A stretch of DNA of 42,982 nt from an uncultured Oscillospiraceae bacterium (GCA_900549755.1 URPQ01000007.1:1-42982), one strand, 5' to 3'; counted from the first letter of the stretch, positions 15,278-24,872 are shown. A program made the numbers and translations. Notes: generated from the letters alone by a model not told the origin.

Positions 15278-16180
15278 ATGTCCTTTTGCAGTGAGATTAA
15301 AAATGAGCTGATTTCGCTCAAAACACATTCCTGCTGCCGCTTACCGCTTGTTTACGGCTTTATGCTTTTCAGCCGCGCGTTTTCGCTTAAACGCATTTCA
15401 ATACAAACGGGCAACGAATGTGTGGCAAAAGCGTATGCGGAGCTTATAAAAAGTACCTTCGGTGCCGCGGCGGAAATAACCTGCGGCGGCACAAAACGCC
15501 CGACCTATAAAGCCGAGGTTACATCCGATACGGACAGGCTTAAAATTTTGGCGGCGTTTGATTTCGGAATAAATGAAAATTTAATAGACCGCGGTTTACT
15601 TGCCCGCGACTGCTGCCGCCAGAGCTTTATAAGGGGGGCTTTTTTGGCATGCGGCAATATTAACGACCCCGAAAAGGAATACCGCGCGGAGTTTGCGGTT
15701 AAAAACGAAAAATTAGCCGACGAGTTTTTGCTTTTGTTAGCCGAATTTGATATTCATATGAAAAAAACCGCGCGCGGCACCGCATTTGTGCTTTACACAA
15801 AGGAAAGCGGAAGTATAGAAGATTTACTGACCATTATGGGGCTGCCGCACCGAACGCTTGATATTATGGATACCAAAATAATTAAAAGCGTTAAAAATGC
15901 GAGCAACCGCCGCAGCAATTGCGACAGCGGCAATATTTCAAAAACTGTCGAGGCGTCTGTCAGGCAGCGCGCGGCAATAGAATATCTTGAAAAGGCGGGG
16001 CTGCTTGAAAGCCTGCCGCCCGAGCTTGTAAGCGCGGCAATGCTGCGGCGGGATAACCCCGATTTGACACTTAAAGAATTATGTAAGCTATCCGACGAGC
16101 CGCTGACCGTTTCAGGGCTTAACCACAGGCTGCAAAAAATAACCCGAATTTATATGGAAACAAAGGCGCACAGGGGGTAG
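15278..16180 (+). CDS. whiA: WhiA family DNA-binding regulator
   Basis: This 300-aa protein has a LAGLIDADG-like N-terminal fold (about 1-210, with the conserved DCCRQSFIRGAFLACG segment) joined to a C-terminal helix-turn-helix (LTLKELCKLSDEPLTVSGLN at about 278-297). In actinobacteria WhiA is a sporulation regulator; in Bacillus it influences division and chromosome segregation. No endonuclease activity is expected. The start has only a weak ribosome site, so it may depend on coupling to rapZ, which ends 8 nt before. It is followed 6 nt later by dnaE. Confidence 0.95.
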   Translation: MSFCSEIKNELISLKTHSCCRLPLVYGFMLFSRAFSLKRISIQTGNECVAKAYAELIKSTFGAAAEITCGGTKRPTYKAEVTSDTDRLKILAAFDFGINENLIDRGLLARDCCRQSFIRGAFLACGNINDPEKEYRAEFAVKNEKLADEFLLLLAEFDIHMKKTARGTAFVLYTKESGSIEDLLTIMGLPHRTLDIMDTKIIKSVKNASNRRSNCDSGNISKTVEASVRQRAAIEYLEKAGLLESLPPELVSAAMLRRDNPDLTLKELCKLSDEPLTVSGLNHRLQKITRIYMETKAHRG

Positions 16181-16186
16181 AAGCAT

Positions 16187-19100
16187 ATGGATTTCGCTCA
16201 TTTGCACGTGCATACCAAGTACAGCCTGCTTGACGGCTGCTGCCGCATAAAGGCGCTTATCGACCGTGCGGCGGCGCTCGGGCAGAAAAGCCTTGCAATA
16301 ACCGACCACGGCGTGATGTACGGCGTTATTGATTTTTATAAATACGCCGTTTCAAAGGGAATAAACCCCATAATAGGCTGCGAGGTATATGTTGCGCCGC
16401 GCAGCCGCTTTGAAAAGGTAAAGGGAGTGGACTCACGCTACACTCACCTTGTGCTTTTATGCCGCAATAACGAGGGCTACCGCAATCTTATAAAGTTAGT
16501 TTCCGCAGGATTTACAGAGGGTTTTTACTCAAAACCGAGAATAGATAAGGAGCTGCTTAAAAAATACAGCGGCGGGCTTATTGCCCTTTCCGCCTGCCTT
16601 GCGGGGGAAATTCCGCGGCTTTTAAGCTCGGGCGAATATGAAAAGGCAAAGGAAACGGCGCTTTGGTTTGACTCGGTCTTCGGCAGGGGCAATTATTATT
16701 TGGAGCTGCAGGATCACGGAATTGAGGAGCAGCGAAGAATAAACCCGCAGCTTGTAAGAATTTCGCGGGAAACGGGAATACCGCTTGCCGCCACAAACGA
16801 TGTTCATTATATTAAAAAAGAGGACGCGCGCCTGCACAAGGTGCTGCTTTGCATACAAACGGGCACTAAAATTAACGAAGAAAACCCGATTGAATTTAAA
16901 ACAAACGAATTTTATTTAAAATCCGCCGAGGAAATGGCGTCGCTTTTCCCCGAAGCGCCCGAGGCTATAGAAAACACGGTGAAAATAGCCGAAAAATGCC
17001 GCGTTACGTTTGAATTCGGCAAAATAAAGCTGCCGCGGTTTGATATAGGCGATAGGGATCATTTTGAATATTTCCGCAATAAATGCCTTGAAGGTTTGCG
17101 CCGAATTTACGGTGACAACCCGAAAAAAGAGGTTACCGACCGCCTTGACTATGAGCTGGGCGTTATAAACCGAATGGGGTATGTTGACTATTATTTAATA
17201 GTAGCCGATTTTGTGAATTACGCTAAAAGCCACAATATACCCGTAGGCCCGGGGCGCGGCTCGGGCGCGGCAAGCCTTGCGGCTTACTGCATTGGAATAA
17301 CGGGAATAGACCCCTTGAAATACGACCTTTATTTTGAGCGTTTTTTAAACCCCGAGCGCGTTTCAATGCCAGACTTTGACATTGATTTTTGCTATGTGAA
17401 CCGCCAAAAGGTAATAGATTACGTTATAGAAAAATACGGGTCGGACAGGGTCTCGCAAATAGTCACCTTCGGCACTATGGCGGCTCGCGGCGCCGTGCGG
17501 GATGTGGGCAGGGCGCTTGACGTGCCGTATGCCGTGTGCGATAAAATTGCAAAGCTCATTCCGCAATCGCTTAATATGACTATCGAGCGGGCGCTTTCAA
17601 GCTCACCGGAGCTTAAAACGCTTTATGATAACGATAATCAGGTGCACGAGCTGATAGACACGGCAATAGAGCTTGAGGGTATGCCGCGGCACGCCTCTAC
17701 CCATGCGGCGGGGGTGGTAATATCCGATAAGCCGATAGCCGAGTATGTCCCCCTTGCCGTAAACGACGAGGCGGTAGTTACCCAATACACAATGACGGCG
17801 CTTGACGAGCTGGGGCTTTTGAAAATGGACTTTTTAGGGCTGCGCAACCTGACCGTTATTGCCGATACGGAAAAATATATAAGAAAAAAGCAGCCCGGTT
17901 TTGATATTGAAAAAATACCGCTTGATGATAAGGAAACCTATAAAATGATGGGCGCGGGGCTGACCGACGGCGTTTTCCAGTTTGAATCCGAAGGTATGAA
18001 AAACGTGCTGCGGCAGTTCGGTCCCGAAAGCATTGAGGACTTAACCGCAATACTTTCGCTCTACCGCCCGGGACCTATGGACTCAATACCGAAATATATT
18101 CACAACCGCCACCACCCCGAGGATGTCACCTACCCCACGCCGCTGTTAAAACCGATACTTTCGGTCACCTACGGGTGCATCGTGTACCAGGAGCAGGTAA
18201 TGCAGGTCTTCCGCACGCTTGCGGGCTATACCCTCGGCAGGGCAGACATTGTGCGCCGCGCAATGGCGAATAAAAAACACGACGTTATGGAGCGGGAACG
18301 GCAGTTCTTTATTCACGGCGAAAAGGATGAAAACGGAAATATTCTGTGCGCGGGCGCTGTTGCAAACGGGGTAGACGAGCAAACGGCAAACAAGATTTTT
18401 GACGATATGCAGAGCTTCAGCTCTTACGCTTTTAACAAGGCGCACGCGGCGGCATATTCCTTTGTGGCTTACAGAACGGCATACCTTAAATGCCACTACC
18501 CGGCGGAATATTTTTCAAGCCTTATGACAAGCATGATGGACAGCCCCGCAAAGGTTGCGCTTTATACTGCCGACTGCCGCAAAAACGGAATAAGGGTGCT
18601 GCCGCCCTCGGTCAACTCATCGGGCGCGGGCTTTACACCCGACGGAAACGCCATACGCTTTGGGCTTTTAGCGGTTAAAAACCTCGGCACGGGGGTTATA
18701 AACAGGCTCATAGCCGAGCGCGAGGAAAACGGCGCGTATACCTCAATGTACGATTTTTGCCTGCGCAATTACTCACGCGAATTTAACAGAAAAGCACTTG
18801 AGGGGCTTATTAAAAGCGGCGCTATGGACGGACTTGAGGATAACCGGCGGCAAATGCTTTATAATATAGACGGGGTGCTTGCCGCTGCGGAGGACGAGAA
18901 AAAGTACTCCGCAAAGGGGCAGATGAACCTTTTCGGTGAAATGGGAACGGACGTTTCCTTTAAGCCGATAAAGGCGGAGGAAATGCCGCGGGAGACACTT
19001 TTGGAGCTTGAAAAGGAGGCTACCGGGCTGTACCTTTCGGGACACCCGATGGAGGAATACACCGCGTTTACCGAAAAATCGGGCTTTGCGCGCGCGGCGG

Positions 19101-19633
19101 ACATTGCGGCGCACTGCTACCCGGATTCAAAGCGGCTGACATTGGCTGGCATAGTGGACGGGCTTAAAGCGCGGCAGCTTAAAAACAACAGCATTATGGC
19201 TACCGCTTTTCTTGAGGATATGAGCGGCTCGGTAGGGCTTACAATTTTCGCCGCGGCATATACGCAGTTCCGCAATCTTTTAATTTCGGGCGAGCCCGTA
19301 ACGGTAAGCGGCAGAGTGTCCGAGCGGGAGGACAGAGACCCCGAGCTTGTGGTGGAGCGGGTGGAAAAAATACCCGAGACCGCAAGGGGCAGAGCGGCTA
19401 AAAAATACAAAAGCGGGCTTTATTTAAAGGTAAAATCTCAGTCGGGCAGAGAATTTGAGGAGGTTAAGCGGCAGCTTTCATTGCACAGCGGCAGCACCGA
19501 CGTTATAATTCTTTGCGCCGATACGGGTAAAAAGCTCGCAGTACCGCCGAGTTTGCGCATAACGCCCTCGGAAACGCTTTTTAACGCCCTTAAAAGTCTG
19601 CTCGGGGCGGAAAATGTTAAATTTATTAAATAA
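16187..19633 (+). CDS. dnaE: DNA polymerase III alpha subunit, DnaE type
   Basis: This 1148-aa replicative polymerase subunit has an N-terminal PHP domain (HLHVHTKYSLLDG, ITDHGVMYG). The palm carries the catalytic aspartates in PDFDIDF near residue 398, after GPGRGSGAASLAAY. A tandem helix-hairpin-helix region follows, and an OB-fold lies near 990-1060 (LTLAGIVDGLKARQLKNN). In Firmicutes DnaE acts beside PolC, extending RNA primers on the lagging strand; PolC is not in this window. GGGGG precedes the ATG. It is the last gene of the hprK run, and a promoter for pfkA follows. Confidence 0.98.
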   Translation: MDFAHLHVHTKYSLLDGCCRIKALIDRAAALGQKSLAITDHGVMYGVIDFYKYAVSKGINPIIGCEVYVAPRSRFEKVKGVDSRYTHLVLLCRNNEGYRNLIKLVSAGFTEGFYSKPRIDKELLKKYSGGLIALSACLAGEIPRLLSSGEYEKAKETALWFDSVFGRGNYYLELQDHGIEEQRRINPQLVRISRETGIPLAATNDVHYIKKEDARLHKVLLCIQTGTKINEENPIEFKTNEFYLKSAEEMASLFPEAPEAIENTVKIAEKCRVTFEFGKIKLPRFDIGDRDHFEYFRNKCLEGLRRIYGDNPKKEVTDRLDYELGVINRMGYVDYYLIVADFVNYAKSHNIPVGPGRGSGAASLAAYCIGITGIDPLKYDLYFERFLNPERVSMPDFDIDFCYVNRQKVIDYVIEKYGSDRVSQIVTFGTMAARGAVRDVGRALDVPYAVCDKIAKLIPQSLNMTIERALSSSPELKTLYDNDNQVHELIDTAIELEGMPRHASTHAAGVVISDKPIAEYVPLAVNDEAVVTQYTMTALDELGLLKMDFLGLRNLTVIADTEKYIRKKQPGFDIEKIPLDDKETYKMMGAGLTDGVFQFESEGMKNVLRQFGPESIEDLTAILSLYRPGPMDSIPKYIHNRHHPEDVTYPTPLLKPILSVTYGCIVYQEQVMQVFRTLAGYTLGRADIVRRAMANKKHDVMERERQFFIHGEKDENGNILCAGAVANGVDEQTANKIFDDMQSFSSYAFNKAHAAAYSFVAYRTAYLKCHYPAEYFSSLMTSMMDSPAKVALYTADCRKNGIRVLPPSVNSSGAGFTPDGNAIRFGLLAVKNLGTGVINRLIAEREENGAYTSMYDFCLRNYSREFNRKALEGLIKSGAMDGLEDNRRQMLYNIDGVLAAAEDEKKYSAKGQMNLFGEMGTDVSFKPIKAEEMPRETLLELEKEATGLYLSGHPMEEYTAFTEKSGFARAADIAAHCYPDSKRLTLAGIVDGLKARQLKNNSIMATAFLEDMSGSVGLTIFAAAYTQFRNLLISGEPVTVSGRVSEREDRDPELVVERVEKIPETARGRAAKKYKSGLYLKVKSQSGREFEEVKRQLSLHSGSTDVIILCADTGKKLAVPPSLRITPSETLFNALKSLLGAENVKFIK

Positions 19634-19656
19634 ACGTAAATAAAAGAAAAATACTG

Positions 19657-19685
19657 TTGAAAAAAATTTTTGAATGTGTTAAACT
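19657..19685 (+). promoter_or_regulatory. probable promoter of pfkA
   Basis: TTGAAA (19657-19662), a 17-bp spacer ending TGTGT, and TAAACT (19680-19685), with the pfkA ATG 33 nt downstream. The -10 matches 4 of 6. Confidence 0.5.
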
Positions 19686-19717
19686 CTAATTTGAAGATGT
19701 ATATGGAGATGGTAAAG

Positions 19718-20677
19718 ATGAAAACGATAGGTGTGCTTACAAGCGGCGGAGACGCGCCGGGAATGAATGCAGCCGTTCGCGCGGTTGTGAGAACAGCAAT
19801 AGCAAGGGGTATGACCGTTAAGGGCATACGCCGCGGATATAACGGACTTATTGAGGGAGATATTATTGATTTGGACGTTCGCTCGGTATCGGATATAATC
19901 CACCGCGGCGGAACGGTGCTTTACACCGCAAGAAGCCCGCGCTTTAAAACCGAAGAAGGCATGCAGGAGGCAATTGCAAACTGCAAAAAGCACGGCATTG
20001 AGGGTATAGTTGTAATAGGCGGCGACGGTTCTTACCGCGGCGCGCGCGATTTATCACTGCGAGGAATACCCTGCGTAGGCGTTCCGGGAACTATTGATAA
20101 CGATATTTCCTCAACCGAATACACCATAGGCTTTGATACCGCTATGAATACCGCCATGGAAATGGTTGATAAAATAAGAGACACCGCCCAATCGCACGAC
20201 CGTTGCTCGGTTGTTGAAGTTATGGGCAGGCGCGCGGGCTACCTTGCGCTGCAAAGCGGCATTGCCGTAGGCGCTACCGCAATTTTGGTGCCCGAGGTTG
20301 AACATTCTATAGACAACGTTATAGCAAAAATAAGAGAGACCCAGAAAACCGGCAAAAAGCACTTTATTGTGGTTGTGGCCGAGGGCGTTGGCGGCGTTGA
20401 GCAGATAGCCCAAAAAATTGAGGAAATAACCGGAATAGAGTCAAGAGCTACCGTTCTGGGTCACGTTCAGCGCGGCGGCAACCCGACCGTTCGCGACCGC
20501 GTTGTTGCAACCCAGATGGGCTTTGCCGCGGTAGAGCTTTTAAGAGAGGGCAAGGGCAACCGCGTTATCGGATTGCAGCACGGCGAGATAGTAGATTACG
20601 ATATTTACGAGGCGCTCAATATGAAAAAGCCGTTTGATAACGATATGTACGAAATCGCGCATATTACTTCTATCTGA
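19718..20677 (+). CDS. pfkA: ATP-dependent 6-phosphofructokinase
   Basis: This 319-aa enzyme phosphorylates fructose 6-phosphate to fructose 1,6-bisphosphate, the committed step of glycolysis. It has LTSGGDAPGMNAAVR at the N-terminus, GGDGSYRGA (a Gly after the Asp, the ATP-type residue, not the PPi-type), the catalytic PGTIDNDI and the MGRRAGYLAL segment. The ATG at 19718 with GGAG 9 nt upstream gives the standard 319-aa length; the longer reading adds 16 residues with no family match. It lies between dnaE and mnmA with its own promoter and a likely terminator. Confidence 0.97.
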   Translation: MKTIGVLTSGGDAPGMNAAVRAVVRTAIARGMTVKGIRRGYNGLIEGDIIDLDVRSVSDIIHRGGTVLYTARSPRFKTEEGMQEAIANCKKHGIEGIVVIGGDGSYRGARDLSLRGIPCVGVPGTIDNDISSTEYTIGFDTAMNTAMEMVDKIRDTAQSHDRCSVVEVMGRRAGYLALQSGIAVGATAILVPEVEHSIDNVIAKIRETQKTGKKHFIVVVAEGVGGVEQIAQKIEEITGIESRATVLGHVQRGGNPTVRDRVVATQMGFAAVELLREGKGNRVIGLQHGEIVDYDIYEALNMKKPFDNDMYEIAHITSI

Positions 20678-20684
20678 TTTTACT

Positions 20685-20727
20685 GCCCGGGGAACTCTTG
20701 GTTCTTCGGGCTGAATTTTATTTTATC
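20685..20727 (+). terminator. probable terminator after pfkA
   Basis: An 11-bp stem with two G-U pairs (20685-20695 with 20701-20711, 5-nt loop) is followed by TGAATTTTATTTTA. It may reduce readthrough into mnmA, which starts about 29 nt later and has no clear promoter of its own. Confidence 0.5.
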
Positions 20728-20739
20728 GGGGGTTTAAAG

Positions 20740-21822
20740 GTGAGCGGAGAAAAGGTAATGGTAGGAATGAGCGGGGGAGTAGACTCCTCTGTTTGCGCGG
20801 CGCTGCTTAAAGAGGCGGGCTATAATGTCTCGGGGGTCACCCTGCGCCTTTATGACGGCGAGGATTACAACGCCGGGCTTACCAAAACCTGCTGTTCGCT
20901 GTCGGACGTGGAAGACGCGCGCGCGGTTTGCGTGCGGCTGGGTATTCCGCACTATGCCTTTAATTTTAAGGAAAGTTTTGAAAAGGACGTCATATCCGAT
21001 TTTATAAACGAATATATAAACGGCAGAACCCCCAACCCCTGCATTGAGTGCAACCGCAAAATTAAGTTTGATAAAATGCTGCGCCGCGCCGAAACGCTGG
21101 GGTACGATAAAATCGCCACGGGGCATTACGCGTGTGTTAAAAGGGCGGAAAACGGCAGATATTTGCTTTGCCGCCCGACGGATATTAACAAGGACCAAAC
21201 CTATGTGCTTTACTCAATGACGCAGGAGGAGCTTTCAAAAACTCTGTTTCCCTTAGGCAACCTTACAAAGCCGCAGGTGCGTGAAATAGCCGAAAAACAC
21301 GGCTTTGTAAACGCGACAAAGCCCGACAGCCAGGATATTTGCTTTGTGCCCGACGGAGATTACGCGGGCTTTATTGAGCGGACTACGGGCAAAACGGCTG
21401 AGCCGGGGGATTTTACCGACGAAAACGGAAATCGCCTCGGCGAGCATAAGGGAATAATAAGGTATACAATAGGTCAGCGCAAGGGGCTGGGCATTGCGCT
21501 CGGTAAGCCCCGCTTTGTAATTGAAAAAAACGCCGAAAACAACACGGTGGTTTTAGGTGATGAAGATCGGCTTTTCTGCCGAAAGGTACTGGTTGACAGG
21601 CTTAATTTTATCCCGTTTGATACGCTTGAAGGCGAGATGCGGGTAACCGCAAAGCTGCGCTACCGCCACTTGGCGCAGCCCGCTGTTATAAAGCCTGACG
21701 GTGATAAAGTTATAATAGAATTTGACGAGCCGCAGCGCGCGCCCAGCTCCGGGCAGGCGGCAGTGTTTTACGACGGCGACGCGGTAGTGGGCGGCGGAAC
21801 AATAGTGAAAGGGTGGAACTGA
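20740..21822 (+). CDS. mnmA: tRNA-specific 2-thiouridylase
   Basis: This 360-aa enzyme makes 2-thiouridine at the wobble position of Lys, Glu and Gln tRNAs, using sulfur from a cysteine desulfurase relay. It has the PP-loop SGGVDSS near the start, the first catalytic cysteine in NPCIECNRKIKF, and the second in SQDICFVPDGDY. I chose GTG at 20740 (GGGGG 7 nt upstream) because it gives the usual short lead before VMVGMSGG; ATG at 20758 is an alternative. The first part of the longer open frame lies within the preceding terminator. The stop overlaps the next gene's start (TGATG). Confidence 0.95.
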   Translation: MSGEKVMVGMSGGVDSSVCAALLKEAGYNVSGVTLRLYDGEDYNAGLTKTCCSLSDVEDARAVCVRLGIPHYAFNFKESFEKDVISDFINEYINGRTPNPCIECNRKIKFDKMLRRAETLGYDKIATGHYACVKRAENGRYLLCRPTDINKDQTYVLYSMTQEELSKTLFPLGNLTKPQVREIAEKHGFVNATKPDSQDICFVPDGDYAGFIERTTGKTAEPGDFTDENGNRLGEHKGIIRYTIGQRKGLGIALGKPRFVIEKNAENNTVVLGDEDRLFCRKVLVDRLNFIPFDTLEGEMRVTAKLRYRHLAQPAVIKPDGDKVIIEFDEPQRAPSSGQAAVFYDGDAVVGGGTIVKGWN

Positions 21823-22475
21823 TGAACGCTGTTATTGAAAAAACAATGAAAAGCCTTGAACGCAACAATATGAAAGCGTATTACGCCGAAAACAAGGCGC
21901 AGGTCTGCGAAATAGTAAAGGGTATGCTTTTTCCCGGTGCGGTTATAACCGCGGGCGGCTCTGTGAGCTTAAACGAGAGCGGCGTGTGGGATATTATAAG
22001 CGACCCCGAATATAAGTTTTTTAACAGATTAAAGCCCGGAATTTCCGAGGAAGAGCGCCTTGAAATTTTCCGCGCGGCAATAGGGTGCGATTTCTTTTTC
22101 TGCTCGTCAAATGCCGTTACCGAAAACGGCGAGCTTATAAATGTTGACGGGAACGCAAACCGCGTGTCTTCAATCTGTTTCGGTCCTAAAAAGGTAGTTA
22201 TGGTGGCAGGCGCAAATAAGATTGTAAAGGACGTTGATGAGGGGATTCTGCGCGTAAAAAGAATAGCCGCGCCTATGAATACGGCACGGCTGAGTGTTGA
22301 CGCCCCCTGCAAAAAGCTTGGGCACTGCGTTTCCCTTGAAAAAAGCGAAAACCCGAAGATGACCGACGGCTGCTGCGGCAGCACCCGCATTTGCTGCGAT
22401 TACTTAGTTTCGGCAATGCAGAGGGTAAAGGACAGAATTAACGTTATAATCTGCGGGGAAAGCTTAGGCTATTAA
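21822..22475 (+). CDS. LUD-domain protein (lactate-utilisation-like), cysteine-rich end
   Basis: This 217-aa protein of the LUD/DUF162 family is related to LutC/YkgG. The core shows GAVITAGGSVSLNESGVWD, AVTENGELINVDGNANRVSS and VVMVAGANKIVKDVDEG in order. The C-terminal part has eight-odd cysteines in DAPCKKLGHC and DGCCGSTRICCDYL, a region that in relatives looks metal- or cluster-binding. Family members occur in lactate oxidation, but no lutA or lutB partner is here, so the role is unknown. The ATG overlaps the mnmA stop by one base, so it is translationally coupled. A terminator follows. Confidence 0.85.
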   Translation: MNAVIEKTMKSLERNNMKAYYAENKAQVCEIVKGMLFPGAVITAGGSVSLNESGVWDIISDPEYKFFNRLKPGISEEERLEIFRAAIGCDFFFCSSNAVTENGELINVDGNANRVSSICFGPKKVVMVAGANKIVKDVDEGILRVKRIAAPMNTARLSVDAPCKKLGHCVSLEKSENPKMTDGCCGSTRICCDYLVSAMQRVKDRINVIICGESLGY

Positions 22476-22535
22476 CCGCGCGCGGACAGTGCGAAACAAT
22501 TAAAAAGCTTTTCATATTTTATATTTTTCAAAAAT

Positions 22536-22592
22536 AAAGCACCCGTCGGCACAGCTTTAAGGGCATAATTATGCGCGGCGGATGCTTTTTTT
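22536..22592 (+). terminator. terminator after the LUD-domain gene
   Basis: A 13-nt stem (22536-22548 with 22576-22588) with one mismatch and one wobble encloses a loop that contains a palindrome (GCATAATTATGC), and seven T (22586-22592) run out of the stem. It closes the mnmA-LUD unit. Confidence 0.7.
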
Positions 22593-22695
22593 CGTACCAA
22601 ACTATTCGGCGGTGCTTTTTGCGCTTGCGGTTTTAATGTTTTTAAAGCAAATGAAAAAGTGATTTTTTAACCTATGTCTCTCCCCTTGAATATGA

Positions 22696-22713
22696 TGTAA
22701 AAGAGTTATTACA
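22696..22713 (+). promoter_or_regulatory. inverted repeat upstream of feoB, possible operator
   Basis: TGTAA-N8-TTACA lies about 20 nt before the feoB start, just ahead of the AGGGGGA ribosome site. It does not match the Fur or catabolite consensus as I know them. A weak TTGAAT precedes it. A regulator site is possible but unproven. Confidence 0.3.
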
Positions 22714-22731
22714 CATAGGGGGACGTATGCC

Positions 22732-24870
22732 ATGGGTCTTACCAAAAGCTCAGTCGGAGTCGGCGCGGTCGATTCCGGCCTTGAAATAAAAAAACTTTTT
22801 GAAACCGATAAAATAATAGCCCTTGCGGGCAACCCGAACGTGGGCAAAAGCACTGTTTTCAACGCGCTTACGGGGCTTAATCAGCATACCGGCAACTGGC
22901 CGGGCAAAACCGTGAGCAACGCGCAGGGCTACTGCCGCACAAAAAAGCGCGGCTATGTTTTGGTGGATATTCCGGGAACATATTCACTTATGGCGCACTC
23001 GGCAGAAGAAGAGGTGGCGCGGAATTTCATCTGCTTCGGCGGGCCGGACGCGGTGGTTGTGGTGTGCGACGCCACAAGCCTTGAAAGAAATTTAAACCTT
23101 GTTTTGCAAACTGTCGAAATTTCAAAAAACGTTATAGTTTGCGTAAATTTAATGGATGAGGCAAAAAAACGCGGAATAGAAATAAATTTGCAAAGGCTGT
23201 CTTTATTGCTTGGCGTTCCCGTTGTGGGAACGGCGGCGCGGAATAAAAAAACGCTTTTAAAGCTTACCGATACGCTTGATAACATAACGGAGGAAAAGCG
23301 CGGAGGCTTTCGGGTGCGCTACCCCGAGCCTGTTGAAAGGGCGATTGCGGCGCTTATGCCCGAGGTTGAAAAATTATCGTGCGGAAAACTTGACAGCCGC
23401 TGGCTTTCTCTAAAGCTGCTTGACCGCGACCCCTCACTTTTAAAGGAAATAGGCGCATATTTCGGAGCGGACTTTTTAAAAAGCCCCGCGCTTTTCGCGG
23501 CTATGGAAAAAGCGGAAAAAATACTTGCCGACAGCGGAATAACGCAAAGTGCGCTTAAGGATATTACCGTATCTGCACTGATAAGCGCGGCTGAAAATAT
23601 TGCCGCGCAAACCGTTGAATATAAAAAGGAAAAGTATTGCGCGCGCGACAGAAAACTTGATAAAATTCTTACGGGAAAATTTACGGCATTCCCCGTAATG
23701 GCGGCACTGCTGGCGCTGGTTTTTTGGCTTACTATGGTGGGGGCTAACTATCCCTCGGAGCTTTTGTCCTCATTTTTTACCTATTTAGAGGGCAAGCTGT
23801 TGTATGGGCTTACCCTGATAGGCGTGCCCGAGACTGTAAAAAACGCTTTTATTTTCGGCATATGGCGGGTCACGGCAACCGTGGTTTCGGTAATGCTGCC
23901 GCCAATGGCAATATTCTTCCCGTTTTTCACCCTGCTTGAGGATTCGGGATATTTACCCCGCATAGCCTATAATTTAGACCGCCCCTTTAAGTGCTGCAAC
24001 GCCTGCGGGAAACAGGCGCTCACGGTTTGTATGGGTTTCGGCTGCAACGCGGCGGGGGTTGTGGGCTGCCGTATAATAGATTCGCCGCGGGAGCGGCTGC
24101 TTGCAATACTTACAAACAATTTTGTGCCCTGCAACGGCAGATTCCCCATGCTTATATCGGTTATTACAATGTTTTTTATAGGCGCGGCAGGCGGCGGGTC
24201 CTCTTTCCTTGCGGCAATTTTTTTAACCGCGGCTATAATTTTAAGTATAGGCGTTTCCATGCTTTTAACGCGTCTGCTTTCAAAAACCGTTTTAAAGGGG
24301 CTGCCATCTTCCTACACGCTGGAATTGCCGCCCTACAGGCGGCCGCAAATAGGCAGGGTAATTGTCCGCTCGGTTTTTGACCGCACACTGTTTGTTTTGG
24401 GGCGCGCCGCCGCCGTTGCCGCCCCCGCAGGGCTTATAATCTGGCTTGCGGCAAATATAAATGTAAACGGCGCGAGCATTTTAAGCATTTGCGCCGCGGC
24501 ACTTGACCCCATAGGCAAAATAATGGGGCTTGACGGGGCTATACTGCTTGCTTTTATATTAGGCTTTCCCGCCAATGAAACGGTAATACCCATAATAATT
24601 ATGACCTACGCCGCAAGCGGCACGCTTGAGGGTGCGGGCAGCTTGGCGGAAACGCTTTCGCTTTTTCTTTCAAACGGCTGGAGCGTGCGCACGGCGGTAT
24701 GCTTTATAATCTTTACGCTTATGCACTGGCCCTGCTCAACAACCCTGCTTACGGTAAAAAAGGAGACGGGCAGCCTTAAATGGACGGCGCTTGCGTTCCT
24801 GCTGCCCACCGCCGCGGGCGCGCTTTTATGTGTTGCGGTAAATTTATTTTTTGGTTTGTTCGGTTTGTAA
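22732..24870 (+). CDS. feoB: ferrous iron transporter FeoB
   Basis: This 712-aa inner-membrane Fe(II) transporter has an N-terminal G-protein domain: G1 GNPNVGKS (33-40), G3 DIPG (79-82) and G4 NLMD (139-142). A linker region and then the membrane core with two inverted Gate motifs follow. The cysteine-rich stretch CCNACGKQALTVCMGFGCNA is typical of FeoB. The ATG has AGGGGGA 8 nt upstream. No feoA or feoC gene adjoins it; a FeoA partner would have to be elsewhere. It converges on trkA with only 2 nt between stop codons and no visible terminator between them. Confidence 0.96.
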   Translation: MGLTKSSVGVGAVDSGLEIKKLFETDKIIALAGNPNVGKSTVFNALTGLNQHTGNWPGKTVSNAQGYCRTKKRGYVLVDIPGTYSLMAHSAEEEVARNFICFGGPDAVVVVCDATSLERNLNLVLQTVEISKNVIVCVNLMDEAKKRGIEINLQRLSLLLGVPVVGTAARNKKTLLKLTDTLDNITEEKRGGFRVRYPEPVERAIAALMPEVEKLSCGKLDSRWLSLKLLDRDPSLLKEIGAYFGADFLKSPALFAAMEKAEKILADSGITQSALKDITVSALISAAENIAAQTVEYKKEKYCARDRKLDKILTGKFTAFPVMAALLALVFWLTMVGANYPSELLSSFFTYLEGKLLYGLTLIGVPETVKNAFIFGIWRVTATVVSVMLPPMAIFFPFFTLLEDSGYLPRIAYNLDRPFKCCNACGKQALTVCMGFGCNAAGVVGCRIIDSPRERLLAILTNNFVPCNGRFPMLISVITMFFIGAAGGGSSFLAAIFLTAAIILSIGVSMLLTRLLSKTVLKGLPSSYTLELPPYRRPQIGRVIVRSVFDRTLFVLGRAAAVAAPAGLIIWLAANINVNGASILSICAAALDPIGKIMGLDGAILLAFILGFPANETVIPIIIMTYAASGTLEGAGSLAETLSLFLSNGWSVRTAVCFIIFTLMHWPCSTTLLTVKKETGSLKWTALAFLLPTAAGALLCVAVNLFFGLFGL

Positions 24871-24872
24871 TA

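Noticed and set aside
22729..22800. Alternative ATG just before feoB
   Set aside because: It is out of frame and stops after about 20 codons; the ATG at 22732 gives the family N-terminus.
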